Shown here: piece by piece, positions 28,557 to 37,904 of the stretch
Layout of the letters: each line of letters begins with the position of its first letter
Numbering within the stretch: position 1 is the first letter of the stretch
Origin: Aeromonas sobria
Lineage (GTDB): Bacteria; Pseudomonadota; Gammaproteobacteria; Enterobacterales; Aeromonadaceae
NCBI RefSeq assembly: GCF_000820145.1
Contig: NZ_CDBW01000029.1
Coordinates: 1 to 64,000, forward strand
Reading direction: 5' to 3'
Length of the DNA stretch: 64,000 nucleotides
Notes under the pieces: model-generated
Told to the model about the DNA's origin: nothing
The model's database searches: none
Seen by the model: only the letters and a program-made list of their open reading frames with translations
Made by a program: the position numbers and the translations under genes

Positions 28557-28904
28557 TGCTTGTTGTTTTTTTATGTCTGCGGCGCTCAGCCCGCCCACGC
28601 TGGCTATCACGTCTCGGCCGCCTGTAGTTGAGTGGTGCCATGGCTATACCATTTTGATAAATCTCCCTACCAGATTGATAGGCTCTCGCCCTCGCAGCTC
28701 CCATCCTGCCGCTTTTTTCACCGTCGATGTGTCCCGTTTGCTCAGGGGCGGGTCTGCTTTTGTCGCTGCGGGTTGGCAAAGGGGAGCTAGACGGGATCCC
28801 CTTCACACTTCTCCCCATTGTCCTGGCGCGGGTGGGAAACAGGCGCATATCTTGCTGTTTTTTATGTCGGTTCCAGATTTTTCCCTTCGAAAAAGGACTT
28901 GCAT
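28557..28904 (+). promoter_or_regulatory. xdhABC upstream region
   Basis: About 350 bases without a supported gene, between the ghxQ terminator and xdhA. It should contain the xdhABC promoter; I see no clear operator. The xdhA reading frame is open through its last part but lacks a better start than 28905. Confidence 0.5.
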
Positions 28905-31223
28905 ATGTCCATAGGATTACCGCTCAAGCGGGTGGATGCCGAGGCCAAGGTGACCGGCAGCGCCCGCTATACCGATGACAACATCATGCTCGGGATGCGC
29001 CACGCCAAGTACGTGCGAAGCAATATCGCCCACGGCAAGGTGCTCGCCATCGATGCGACCGAGGCGCTGGCCCTGCACGGGGTCGAAGCCGTGTTTACCC
29101 ATGCAGATGTGCCCACCACCTGTTTTCGTACCGCCGGTCACGCCTGGTCCCTCGATGAGACCAAACGGGATGTGAAAGACAGGCGCCTGCTCACCGACCA
29201 TGTGCGCCATTTCGGTGATGGGGTCGCCATCGTGGTGGCGCGCGATTCGCTGGTGGCTGAAAAAGCGGCCGCGCTGGTTAAGGTGACCTACGAGCCGTTG
29301 CCGGTGATGACAGATGCTGCAAGCGCACTGGCGGACGGTGCCTATCCCATTCACCCGAGCGGCAATCTGCTGCGCCAAAGCCAACTCAGAGCCAATGAAC
29401 CGGAGCAGGCCATTGCCGCTGCCGATCTGCAGTTTCAGGCTCACTATCAAACACCTGTGGTGCAGCACTGCCATCTGGAGACGGTGACCTGCTACGCCTA
29501 CATGGATCAGCCGGATCACATCATCGTGGTCAGCAGCACCCAGATCCCCCAGATTGTGCGCAGCCGGGTGGCCAAATCCCTCGGCCTGCCCTGGTCCAGC
29601 GTGCGAGTGATCAAGCCCTATATGGGGGGCGGTTTTGGCAACAAGCAGGATGTGCTGGAAGAGCCGATGGCGGCATTTTTGAGCTACAAGCTCGGTGGCG
29701 TGCCGGTCAAGGTAACCTTGAGTCGGGAAGAGTGCTTCTTCGCCTCCCGCACCCGCCACGGCTTTGCCATCGACGGCAAGATGGGCCTCAACCGCGACGG
29801 CACCCTCAAAGGCTATCAGCTGGACGTGCTCTCCAACACCGGCGGGTATGCCTCTCACGGCCACTCCATCGCCAGCGCCGGTGGCAACAAGATCAGCTAC
29901 CTCTATCCGCGCAGCGCTTTTGGTTATGACGCCACGACCTTCTACAGCAATCTGCCCACCGCCGGTGCCATGCGCGGTTACGGCGCGCCGCAGGTGATTT
30001 TTGCCCTCGAATGCATGCTGGATGATGCCTGCGCCGAACTGGGGCTGGATCCGCTTGATGTGCGCATCGCCAACGTGGCGCGGGAGGGGGACGTCAATCA
30101 AGTCAACCAGAAGACCATCTACAGCGCCGGGTTGCCGGACTGCCTGCTGCGTGGTCGCGAGATGTTCGAGTGGGATCGGCTCAAGGCCGAGTGTCTGGGG
30201 CAGGATTCTGCCAGCCGGGTGCGGCGCGGCATCGGGGTGGCGTGCTTTAGCTACGGCTCCAACACCTATCCGGTGGGGGTCGAAATTGCCGGGGCCCGCA
30301 TGCTGCTCAATCAGGATGGCACCGTCAATCTGCAGATCGGTGCCACCGAGATAGGGCAGGGGTCGGATACCGTCTTTGCCCAGATGGCGGCCCAGACCCT
30401 GGGCATTCCGTTTGAGCAGATCCGGGTCATCTCGACTCAGGATACCGACATCACCGCCTACGATCCGGGCTCGTTCGCCTCGCGCCAGAGTTATGTGGCG
30501 GCCCCTGCCATCCATCAGGCGGCGCTGCAACTGCGGGCCCGCATTCTGTCGCTGGCGGCCCAGCTCTGCCATCAGGATGTAGGGTCGCTGACCCTGATCG
30601 ACGGCTACGTGGTGCTGGCCGGAGCGCCGGACAAGGTGCTGATCAGCGTCGCCGAGGTGTCGGTCAACGCCTACTACCACCTCACCATCGGTGGCCAGAT
30701 CACCGCCGAGGTCTCCCACAAGACCACCACCAATCCGCCCAGTTTCGGCTGCACCTTTGTCGATCTCAGCGTCGATATCGATCTCTGCAAGGTGGCCATC
30801 AACCGCATCATCAACCTGCATGATGCCGGCAAGATCCTCAATCCGCAGCTGGCGGAGGGGCAGGTGCACGGTGGCATGGGGATGGGGATCGGCTGGTCGC
30901 TGTTCGAGGAGATGATCATCGACGCCAAGAGCGGCGTGGTGCGCAACCCCAACCTGCTCGACTACAAGTTCCCCACCATGCTGGATTTGCCCGAACTTGA
31001 ATGCGACTTCGTGCAGACTTATGAGCCCCAGTCGGTCTATGGCCACAAATCACTGGGGGAACCGCCGATCATCTCCCCCGGCCCGGCGATCCGTAACGCC
31101 ATTCGCATGGCGACCGGGGTGGCCATCAACGAGCTGCCCATCACCCCCAAGACCCTGTTCCGGGAGTTTGTCGCCGCGGGTCTGATTACCGAGGGATCAC
31201 GGGAGGAGCAACACCATGTTTGA
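28905..31223 (+). CDS. xdhA: Xanthine dehydrogenase molybdenum subunit XdhA
   Basis: Molybdenum-binding catalytic subunit that hydroxylates hypoxanthine/xanthine; 772 residues (E. coli XdhA 752). Seen: KVTGSARYTDD near 14, KPYMGGGFGNKQDVLEEP near 235, GAMRGYGAPQ near 348, and the catalytic-glutamate segment GHKSLGEPPIISPG near 713. ATG 28905 has AAGGA seven bases upstream. It overlaps xdhB by eight bases; xdhA-xdhB-xdhC form one operon. In E. coli this operon heads the cluster, here it ends it. Confidence 0.94.
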   Translation: MSIGLPLKRVDAEAKVTGSARYTDDNIMLGMRHAKYVRSNIAHGKVLAIDATEALALHGVEAVFTHADVPTTCFRTAGHAWSLDETKRDVKDRRLLTDHVRHFGDGVAIVVARDSLVAEKAAALVKVTYEPLPVMTDAASALADGAYPIHPSGNLLRQSQLRANEPEQAIAAADLQFQAHYQTPVVQHCHLETVTCYAYMDQPDHIIVVSSTQIPQIVRSRVAKSLGLPWSSVRVIKPYMGGGFGNKQDVLEEPMAAFLSYKLGGVPVKVTLSREECFFASRTRHGFAIDGKMGLNRDGTLKGYQLDVLSNTGGYASHGHSIASAGGNKISYLYPRSAFGYDATTFYSNLPTAGAMRGYGAPQVIFALECMLDDACAELGLDPLDVRIANVAREGDVNQVNQKTIYSAGLPDCLLRGREMFEWDRLKAECLGQDSASRVRRGIGVACFSYGSNTYPVGVEIAGARMLLNQDGTVNLQIGATEIGQGSDTVFAQMAAQTLGIPFEQIRVISTQDTDITAYDPGSFASRQSYVAAPAIHQAALQLRARILSLAAQLCHQDVGSLTLIDGYVVLAGAPDKVLISVAEVSVNAYYHLTIGGQITAEVSHKTTTNPPSFGCTFVDLSVDIDLCKVAINRIINLHDAGKILNPQLAEGQVHGGMGMGIGWSLFEEMIIDAKSGVVRNPNLLDYKFPTMLDLPELECDFVQTYEPQSVYGHKSLGEPPIISPGPAIRNAIRMATGVAINELPITPKTLFREFVAAGLITEGSREEQHHV

Positions 31224-32094
31224 TATTGCCCGTTACTACAAGGCGCACAGTGTGGCCGAGGCAGTCGCCCTGCGCCAGGCTGACCCCGAGGCGCGTCTCT
31301 TGGCCGGTGGCACCGATGTGATGATCCAGCTTCATCACCTCAACGCCGCCTATCGCCATATCGTCGATATTCACGACTTGCCGGAGCTCAAAGGGGTGAG
31401 CGAGTTGCCTGATGGGTCGATCCGTATCGGCTCTGGCACCACCTTTACCGAGATCATCGAAAACGAACTGGTACAGCGCCGCCTGCCGATGTTGGCCGAA
31501 GCGGCTGCCACCATCGCGGGCCCGCAGATCCGCAACGTCGCCACCTATGGCGGCAATATCTGCAACGGCGCCACCAGTGCCGACTCGGCAGCGCCCACAG
31601 TGGCACTAGAAGCAGAGCTGGAAATTGCCGGCCCGGGTGGCACACGCCGCATTCCCATCGCCGGTTTTCACACCGGCCCGGGCAAGGTGGCGCTGCAACC
31701 GGCGGACATTCTGGTGGCGTTTCATTTTGCCCCTGATCACCATCCCCATGTGGGATCCCACTACTTCAAGTACGCCATGCGGGGGGCCATGGATATTGCC
31801 ACCATCGGCTGCGCCGCTTACTGCCAGATTGAGAATGGCCACTTCAAGGGGCTGCGGCTGGCCTACGGAGTGGCGGCCCCGACACCGGTGCGCACGCCTC
31901 ACGCAGAAGCGGCGGCCGAGGGGCAACCCCTGACCCGGGCGACGCTCGCGGCCATTGCCGAGGCGGTGGTGGCCGATGTGGCGCCGCGCTCCTCCTGGCG
32001 GGCGGAGAAAGAGTTTCGCCTGCACCTTATCAAAACCCTGGCGCAGCGGGTGGTCGCCTGCGCTGTCGAACGTGCCGGAGGCAAGATCCTATGA
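31216..32094 (+). CDS. xdhB: Xanthine dehydrogenase FAD subunit XdhB
   Basis: FAD-binding subunit, 292 residues as in E. coli. FAD contacts are predicted in [12 protein letters not shown] near residue 30 and in [17 protein letters not shown] near 100. GGGAGGAG precedes ATG 31216 within the end of xdhA. It relays electrons from the iron-sulfur subunit. Confidence 0.95.
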   Translation: MFDIARYYKAHSVAEAVALRQADPEARLLAGGTDVMIQLHHLNAAYRHIVDIHDLPELKGVSELPDGSIRIGSGTTFTEIIENELVQRRLPMLAEAAATIAGPQIRNVATYGGNICNGATSADSAAPTVALEAELEIAGPGGTRRIPIAGFHTGPGKVALQPADILVAFHFAPDHHPHVGSHYFKYAMRGAMDIATIGCAAYCQIENGHFKGLRLAYGVAAPTPVRTPHAEAAAEGQPLTRATLAAIAEAVVADVAPRSSWRAEKEFRLHLIKTLAQRVVACAVERAGGKIL

Positions 32095-32576
32095 TGCAAT
32101 CGCAAAGCTGTCCCACTGTTGCGATCCAGTGCGAGATCAACGGCAAGCCCTACTCCTATGCGGTGTCACCCACCATGTCGCTGCTCTACTTCCTGCGTGG
32201 GCAGGGGCTGATCAGCGTGAAAGAGGGGTGCAGCGTCGGCGAGTGCGGCGCCTGTACCGTGCGGGTAGATGGCACCGCCATCGACAGCTGCCTCTATCTG
32301 GCGGTCTGGGCCGATGGCAAATCCATTCGCACAGTGGAGGGGGAGCGCAAAGGCAATGAGCTTTCCGATGTGCAACAGGCCTTTATTGACGAGGGGGCGG
32401 TGCAGTGCGGTTTTTGCACCCCGGGCCTCGTGATGGCGAGCGCGGCTTTGCTCGACAAGACAGATCGCCGTCCGCTGACCGATGCGGAGATCCGCCGCGG
32501 CCTCTCGGGCAACCTCTGCCGCTGCACCGGTTATCAGAACGTGGTGCGGGCGGTGAAGAAGTGCTGCAAGGGGTAA
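32091..32576 (+). CDS. xdhC: Xanthine dehydrogenase iron-sulfur subunit XdhC
   Basis: Two-cluster [2Fe-2S] subunit, 161 residues (E. coli 159). All cluster cysteines are present: [11 protein letters not shown] near 45 with a later CLYL, CGFCTPG near 105 and GNLCRCTGY near 143. It overlaps xdhB by four bases (ATGA). It is the only intact [2Fe-2S] hydroxylase subunit in the window. Confidence 0.96.
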   Translation: MMQSQSCPTVAIQCEINGKPYSYAVSPTMSLLYFLRGQGLISVKEGCSVGECGACTVRVDGTAIDSCLYLAVWADGKSIRTVEGERKGNELSDVQQAFIDEGAVQCGFCTPGLVMASAALLDKTDRRPLTDAEIRRGLSGNLCRCTGYQNVVRAVKKCCKG

Positions 32577-32645
32577 CAGCCTGAGCGCAATGACCGTGAG
32601 TGCCGTTGTTTGGAGTAACGGGAAACAAGCCGCCCCAAAAAACAC

Positions 32646-32671
32646 AGGCCCGCCTCGAAAGAGGCGGGCCT
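32646..32671. terminator. Convergent terminator xdhC / ycfJ
   Basis: Stem AGGCCCGCCTC, loop GAAA, stem GAGGCGGGCCT. The T run (GTGTTTTTT) is on the minus strand, so it is best for ycfJ, but it lies between converging genes. Confidence 0.8.
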
Positions 32672-32695
32672 ATTGCTGACTGGCACCAAGGGGGA

Positions 32696-33235
32696 TCACA
32701 CTTTTGGCTGGTCGATCACCAGTTTGCCATCCTTGATCGGGATGGTGGCACCCGGGGCTTGCTTCATGCGGATCACCCCCTCCTGGCCAGCGAGGCGGTA
32801 GGTCACGTCATAACCTATGGTGTTGACGCTGCTCTGTTGCACGGTTTTGCAGCGCTGCTCGGTGGTGGTGTAGGTGTCGCTTGCCTGCATATTGCCCTGT
32901 ACCTGATTACCGGCATATCCCCCTGCCACAGCTCCGGCAGCGGTAGCCACCTTCTTGCCGCTGCCACCGCCAAACTGGTGGCCAACCACCCCTCCCAGCG
33001 CGGCACCCACCACTGAACCCAGGATCTTGTGTTCATCCTGTACCGGCTTGCGGTGGGTCACAGTGACGTTGCTGCACTCCTGCTTCGGGGTCTTGATGGT
33101 TTCGGTGATCGGCTTGCTGGCGATCACCTCGGCAAAGGTGGGCTCCGGGGTGAAGAGGGAGCCGCTGGCCGCTGCCGAGAGCGCCAGGGCCGAGGCGATG
33201 CCAATGCCGATACCTGCCATCATGGACGTGTTCAT
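32696..33235 (-). CDS. ycfJ: Glycine-zipper protein, YcfJ family
   Basis: A 179-residue envelope protein. Residues 1-25 form a hydrophobic signal/anchor, and residues 70-112 carry repeated small residues (GSVVGAALGGVVGHQFGGG, GAVAGGYAGNQVQG) typical of a 2TM glycine zipper. It aligns with E. coli YcfJ over its whole length, including VTVTHRKPVQDE and QRCKTVQ. The function is not defined; related proteins sit in or near the outer membrane. AGGAGAAC precedes ATG 33235, and a hairpin terminator follows. Confidence 0.9.
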   Translation of the reverse strand: MNTSMMAGIGIGIASALALSAAASGSLFTPEPTFAEVIASKPITETIKTPKQECSNVTVTHRKPVQDEHKILGSVVGAALGGVVGHQFGGGSGKKVATAAGAVAGGYAGNQVQGNMQASDTYTTTEQRCKTVQQSSVNTIGYDVTYRLAGQEGVIRMKQAPGATIPIKDGKLVIDQPKV

Positions 33236-33751
33236 GTTGTTCTCCTGCCGTGTATAGGGTGCTCATCGAGCTTGGCGTCATCTTGTCATAACCGGTTGGT
33301 TGGACAAGGTCAGGCGTGCGGGTCTGCGACAGTTGCTGACAAGGTCAAAAAATAGCCACCCTGAAAAAGTGTCTGGCTTTGGCGACAACGATGTAAAAGT
33401 GACCAGATTCTGACACTTGGCGGCTCCTGATCCTGAAATAAGCAAGGTGTGAGTCGCATTTTGCAATGAAAGACGCGGGGGAAAAGCAAGAGTGGCAAGG
33501 TGTTGACGGCGGTCGGTCAAGGGGTGGCGATGGTGGTGGTGCTCTGCCCTTCGATATGGCCCGCAAGTGGTTGATAAATAGCTATAGCCCCATTAGATGT
33601 TGGCCGATAAGAGATCACGGCAAGCATTTTGCTTTGGTTAGGTGGCAGACAGAGGGTGAACGGGTCGGCAGGGGCAGAGGAAGTGTGACAGCCACGTAAG
33701 ACCTGAAATGGATGTGTTCACCCGAGGTCACCGGATCAATAAGGGGGATAT
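33236..33751. other. Intergenic stretch, no supported gene
   Basis: About 515 bases. Overlapping open frames on both strands lack binding sites and look like random frames. A spaced inverted repeat AGTGTC/GACACT lies at about 33368-33417. Promoters for ycfJ and the small plus-strand gene are presumably here. Confidence 0.5.
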
Positions 33752-33940
33752 ATGTCAATGTTACCCAGCTGGATCACCCCGGCCATCCAGGCCGACATCA
33801 TCACGGTGCAGCAGGCCGAACGTCTGCTCTCATCGCTCTACCAGCCTCTTGCCGAACAGGGGGAGGAGCTACCCGCCGATATCGCCGACATCAGCCTCAA
33901 ACTCTACTGCTTCCGCCAGCAGAGCCGGGTACGTCATTAA
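33752..33940 (+). CDS. Small hypothetical protein
   Basis: A 62-residue soluble protein with an excellent AAGGGGG binding site before ATG 33752. It is rich in Gln, Leu and Ala and probably helical (AIQADIITVQQAERLLSSLY), ending with basic RQQSRVRH. No family is recognised. A hairpin follows nine bases after the stop, which supports a real transcription unit. Confidence 0.6.
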   Translation: MSMLPSWITPAIQADIITVQQAERLLSSLYQPLAEQGEELPADIADISLKLYCFRQQSRVRH

Positions 33941-33948
33941 GGCTGAAT

Positions 33949-33982
33949 AACAACACCCCGCGTCAGGGCGCGGGGTGTTGTT
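33949..33982. terminator. Convergent terminator
   Basis: Perfect 14-base stem AACAACACCCCGCG with loop TCAGGG. It lies between the small plus-strand gene and the converging yfcC gene. T runs are short, but the symmetry suits both strands. Confidence 0.75.
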
Positions 33983-34006
33983 ACCAACGCATCAAGCGTC
34001 AGCCAA

Positions 34007-35533
34007 TCAGGCCAGCATCACTTGCACTACCAGCATCAGGGCGCCAAATCCCAGCACAAAGCCCACCATGGGCAGCACGAACTTGACCCACTTGTTGAAC
34101 TGGATGCCGAGCATCTGCAGAGTGACCAGCACCAGTCCGGTGGGGGCCAGGAACAGCATGGCGTATTGCCCCCAGTTGTAGGCCGAGACCACGATATAGC
34201 GGGGAATCATCACGGTATCTGCCAGCGGTGCCATGATGGGCATGGAGAGCACCGCCAGCCCGGATGAGGAGGGCACTACCAGCCCCAGCAGGGCGAATAC
34301 CAACATCTGCGACACCGCGAATACGGCGCCGTGCATGCCGGAGACCAGATCGGAGGCGTAGGCTAGAATGGTGTCCGAGATCATCCCCTGATCCAGCACC
34401 AGATTGACCCCCCGTGCCAGCCCGATGATGAGCGAGACCGCAACCAGTTCCGACGCCCCCTGAGTGAAGGCCTCGACCGCCTCTTTCTCTTTGAGACCCG
34501 AGATGAAAATGATGATGATGGCGATGGTCAGGAAGGAGGCCGCCATCTGCGGGAACCACCAACCGGCCATGGAGACGCCCCACACCATCAGCGGAAAGGC
34601 GAGGATAAACAGGGTCAAAATGATCTTGCGGCGTAGGGTGAAGGGCACCCCTTCGTCCATGGACCCCTCTTTGAGAAAACGGGCGCGAAAGCTGTCGCGA
34701 TCCTCATAGGTGTAGGAGAAGGCCGGGTTGGCCTTGATCTTCTTGCAGTACCAATAGAGATAACCGATCACTACTAGCGTTCCGACCAGACAGCCGACGA
34801 CACGAAAGATCAGCCCCTCGGTAAAGGGAATGCCGGCGGCATTGGAGGCGATCACCACCGAGAAGGGGTTGATGGTGGAGAAGGTAGTGCCCATGGAGGC
34901 GGCGAGGAAGATGGCCCCCACGCAGACGATGGAGTCATACCCGAGCGCCAGAAAGATAGGCACCAGTATGGGGTAGAAGGCGACAGCCTCTTCCTCCAGT
35001 CCGCAAGTGGTGCCTCCCAGCGCCATCACGAAGCAGACCAGCGCCACAAACAGGAACTCGTTGCCCCGGGTCTTGCGCGATAGCGCCACCAGCCCCGCAC
35101 TGAAGGCGCCGGTCTTGTTGATGACACCGATCAGCCCCCCGAGCACCAGAATAAAGACGATGATATCCGCCCCCTCGATGGTGCCCTTGACCATGCTGAC
35201 CGCCACGTCACCGAGCCCCTTGGGTGTCTGCTCCAACCGGGCATAGGTGCCGGGAATGGCGATGGGTTTACGAATGGTGCCGTTGGTAAATTGATCCACC
35301 GCAATATTGATATTGAGTTTTGCCAACGCATCCTGAGTGGCGGGTATGCGGCTAATGTCACCTTGTGGGCTATTGACCATCAGAGTTGCACTGGCTGGAT
35401 TATAAGAGAGCTTGGAGTAGGCGCCCGCCGGAATTATCCAGGTCAGCGCAATGGCCAGCAACATAATAAAAAACAGAATGGTAAACGCAGTGGGGAATTG
35501 TCTGCGTGGTGTGGTATTCGGCACGGCACACAT
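34007..35533 (-). CDS. yfcC: YfcC-family membrane transporter
   Basis: A 508-residue inner-membrane protein with about 12 membrane segments. It belongs to the YfcC family (ArcD/DcuC-like ion transporter superfamily), with LTWIIPAGAYS near 30, GGTTCGLEEEAVAFYP near 170 and VVPSSSGLAVLSMPIMAPLAD near 415. Members are annotated as putative basic amino acid or dipeptide carriers, but the substrate here is unknown. It is transcribed alone, with a 650-base upstream region. Confidence 0.85.
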   Translation of the reverse strand: MCAVPNTTPRRQFPTAFTILFFIMLLAIALTWIIPAGAYSKLSYNPASATLMVNSPQGDISRIPATQDALAKLNINIAVDQFTNGTIRKPIAIPGTYARLEQTPKGLGDVAVSMVKGTIEGADIIVFILVLGGLIGVINKTGAFSAGLVALSRKTRGNEFLFVALVCFVMALGGTTCGLEEEAVAFYPILVPIFLALGYDSIVCVGAIFLAASMGTTFSTINPFSVVIASNAAGIPFTEGLIFRVVGCLVGTLVVIGYLYWYCKKIKANPAFSYTYEDRDSFRARFLKEGSMDEGVPFTLRRKIILTLFILAFPLMVWGVSMAGWWFPQMAASFLTIAIIIIFISGLKEKEAVEAFTQGASELVAVSLIIGLARGVNLVLDQGMISDTILAYASDLVSGMHGAVFAVSQMLVFALLGLVVPSSSGLAVLSMPIMAPLADTVMIPRYIVVSAYNWGQYAMLFLAPTGLVLVTLQMLGIQFNKWVKFVLPMVGFVLGFGALMLVVQVMLA

Positions 35534-36189
35534 AAAATGCTCCTTGATAAAGCAGGTTTGGGCTCGGCGGAATATCGGGTCAATAGGGTTTCTGCGTCAT
35601 ACATCTCGAGTACGCAAATTCACTGTGGATCGCGTAGTGATTGGCGAGAAATCTGGCCTGATATTGAACATCCGGTAGATTGTTTCACGCTGTAACCGTA
35701 ACCCGTGCGTAGCTGGATGAACATGGCGCAGTGCTCGCTTTATGGGATGGCTCACAGAATTTATTTGTCACGAATTTAATGACTGGTATGAAATAAACAG
35801 CATTATGCAATAACTATTTCAGTCTTAGTGCAACGTTACTTGCCTTAAATAAAAAATCATGAAAATAGTGGGCGCTGAGATGAATGGAATATCAGATAAA
35901 GCGATTTTGACTAAACAATATTCATCCATCGTCAACTTTAGTTATGCCCCAAAAAATAGAGCGTGAAAAAATCGGCACTATTTCTCGTAACGAAAATAGA
36001 TTTCCGCAATTAAAATAGATCGCCCCGTTGGCAGGAGGCAGCTCCTCTAAGACGTTTTGCTAATACCTGCCGCCACTGGCGCACTGTTAGGCTGTCATCC
36101 CCATAAGAGACCAGCGATGGGTAGGATGCCCATGTCGCTCGTTGATCCCGGAACTGCCCGTTTTGTGCCACCTGTGAGGAAGGAATCCG
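35534..36189. promoter_or_regulatory. Divergent regulatory gap
   Basis: About 655 bases between divergent yfcC and the acyl-CoA synthetase gene. The section 35740-36010 is strongly AT-rich and likely holds the promoters. I see no clear consensus operator and no supported gene. Confidence 0.5.
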
Positions 36190-37812
36190 ATGACAGAGCA
36201 GAACATCTATGAGCGCGACCTTGCCAAAACTGCCGCCAATTTCGAGCCCCTGACCCCCATCAGCTTTTTGGGGCGGGCGGAGCGGGTCTATCCCGACTAT
36301 CCGGCGCTGATCCACGGCTCGCTGCGCCAGAACTGGGGCGAGACCGCCCGCCGTTGCCGCCAGTTTGCCTCGGCCCTGCGGCTGCGTGGCATCGGAGAGG
36401 GGGATACCGTCTCCATCGTTGCGCCCAATATCCCGGCGATGTTTGAGGCGCACTTCGGGGTGCCGATGAGCGGCGCGGTGCTCAACACCATCAATACCCG
36501 GCTCGATGCCGAGTCGATGGCCTTTATCTTCCAGCATGCCCAGAGCAAGGTGGTGCTGGTGGACAGGGAGTTTGGCCTTGTGGTGCGCAAGGCGCTGGAG
36601 CTGCTGGAGCACCAGCCGCTGGTCATCGCTATCGACGATCCCCTCTACCGGGAGGGGGCGCTTATTGGTGACCTCGACTATGAACAGTTCCTTGCGCAAG
36701 GGAGTGGCGATGAGCCCGGCTGGCTGCCAGAAGATGAGTGGCAGGCTATTTCGCTCAACTATACCTCGGGCACCACCGGCAATCCCAAAGGGGTGGTCTA
36801 TCACCATCGCGGTGCTCACCTCAACGCCATCAACAATGTGCTCTCCTGGGAGCTGCCCAAACACCCGGTCTATCTCTGGACCCTGCCGATGTTTCACTGC
36901 AACGGCTGGTGCTTCCCCTGGACGCTGGCCGTGACCGCTGGGGTGAGCATCTGTCTGCGCCATGTGCAGGCCACCGCCATTTATGACGCGCTGCACGAGC
37001 ACAGGGTGAGCCACTTCTGCGCGGCGCCCATCGTGCTCAATATGCTCAACAATGCCGATCCGGCGCTCAAGCGGGGGCTGGATCACCCCATCAAGGTGAT
37101 GACCGCCGGGGCGGCGCCCCCCGCGACCGTGATCGCCGGGATGGAGGCGATGGGGATCGCCGTGACCCACGTTTATGGCTTGACCGAAACTTATGGCCCC
37201 TGCGTGTTGTGCGAACCGCAAAGAAGTTGGGAAGGGCAGGACGCCACGGCGCTCTCCCGCCTCAAGGCGCGGCAGGGGGTTGCGTCACCGCTGCAGGGGG
37301 AGATGCGGGTGGTCCATCCGGTCAGCGGCGAGCCGGTAGCCAAAGATGGCAAGTCCATGGGAGAGATAGTGCTGCGGGGCAATGTGGTGATGAAGGGCTA
37401 TCTCAAAAATCCGGCGGCCAGCGCAGAGGCGATGGCGGAGGGGTGGTTTCGCAGCGGGGATCTGGCGGTGTGGCACCCGGATGGTTATGTGGAGATCAAG
37501 GACAGATCCAAGGACATCATCATCTCCGGCGGCGAGAACATCTCCAGTCTGGAGGTGGAAGATGTGCTCTATCGCCATCCCGATGTGGACGAAGCGGCAG
37601 TGATCGCCATGCCCGACGAGAAGTGGGGGGAGGTGCCCTGCGCCTTCGTGAAATTGAAAGAGGGGCGAGAGACCACCCAGGCGGAGCTGATCGCGTTTTG
37701 CCGGGAGCAGATGGCCCACTTCAAAGCCCCCAAGCGGATCATTTTTACCCCGCTACCCAAGACCTCTACCGGCAAGGTGCAGAAATTTGTGCTGCGCAAA
37801 CAGCTGGGATAG
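36190..37812 (+). CDS. Acyl-CoA synthetase (AMP-forming)
   Basis: ANL-superfamily ligase of 540 residues that activates a carboxylic acid to acyl-AMP and then acyl-CoA. Motifs: P-loop YTSGTTGNPKGVVYHHRG near residue 193, VYGLTETYGP near 328, the hinge aspartate region GWFRSGDLAVWHPDG near 418, KDRSKDIIISGGENIS near 436, and the catalytic lysine in KTSTGKVQK near 528. The profile is that of the medium-chain/AlkK and DmdB-like group; the acid is not predictable. AGGAAGG precedes ATG 36190. Confidence 0.9.
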   Translation: MTEQNIYERDLAKTAANFEPLTPISFLGRAERVYPDYPALIHGSLRQNWGETARRCRQFASALRLRGIGEGDTVSIVAPNIPAMFEAHFGVPMSGAVLNTINTRLDAESMAFIFQHAQSKVVLVDREFGLVVRKALELLEHQPLVIAIDDPLYREGALIGDLDYEQFLAQGSGDEPGWLPEDEWQAISLNYTSGTTGNPKGVVYHHRGAHLNAINNVLSWELPKHPVYLWTLPMFHCNGWCFPWTLAVTAGVSICLRHVQATAIYDALHEHRVSHFCAAPIVLNMLNNADPALKRGLDHPIKVMTAGAAPPATVIAGMEAMGIAVTHVYGLTETYGPCVLCEPQRSWEGQDATALSRLKARQGVASPLQGEMRVVHPVSGEPVAKDGKSMGEIVLRGNVVMKGYLKNPAASAEAMAEGWFRSGDLAVWHPDGYVEIKDRSKDIIISGGENISSLEVEDVLYRHPDVDEAAVIAMPDEKWGEVPCAFVKLKEGRETTQAELIAFCREQMAHFKAPKRIIFTPLPKTSTGKVQKFVLRKQLG

Positions 37813-37904
37813 CGATCAACAAGCTCCGTGACTGCGCCAGCGTGGGCCATCAATCTGAGGGACAACAGAAGGAGAGTGGAGGGTCGCAGGCCCCCGTTGT
37901 TTAG

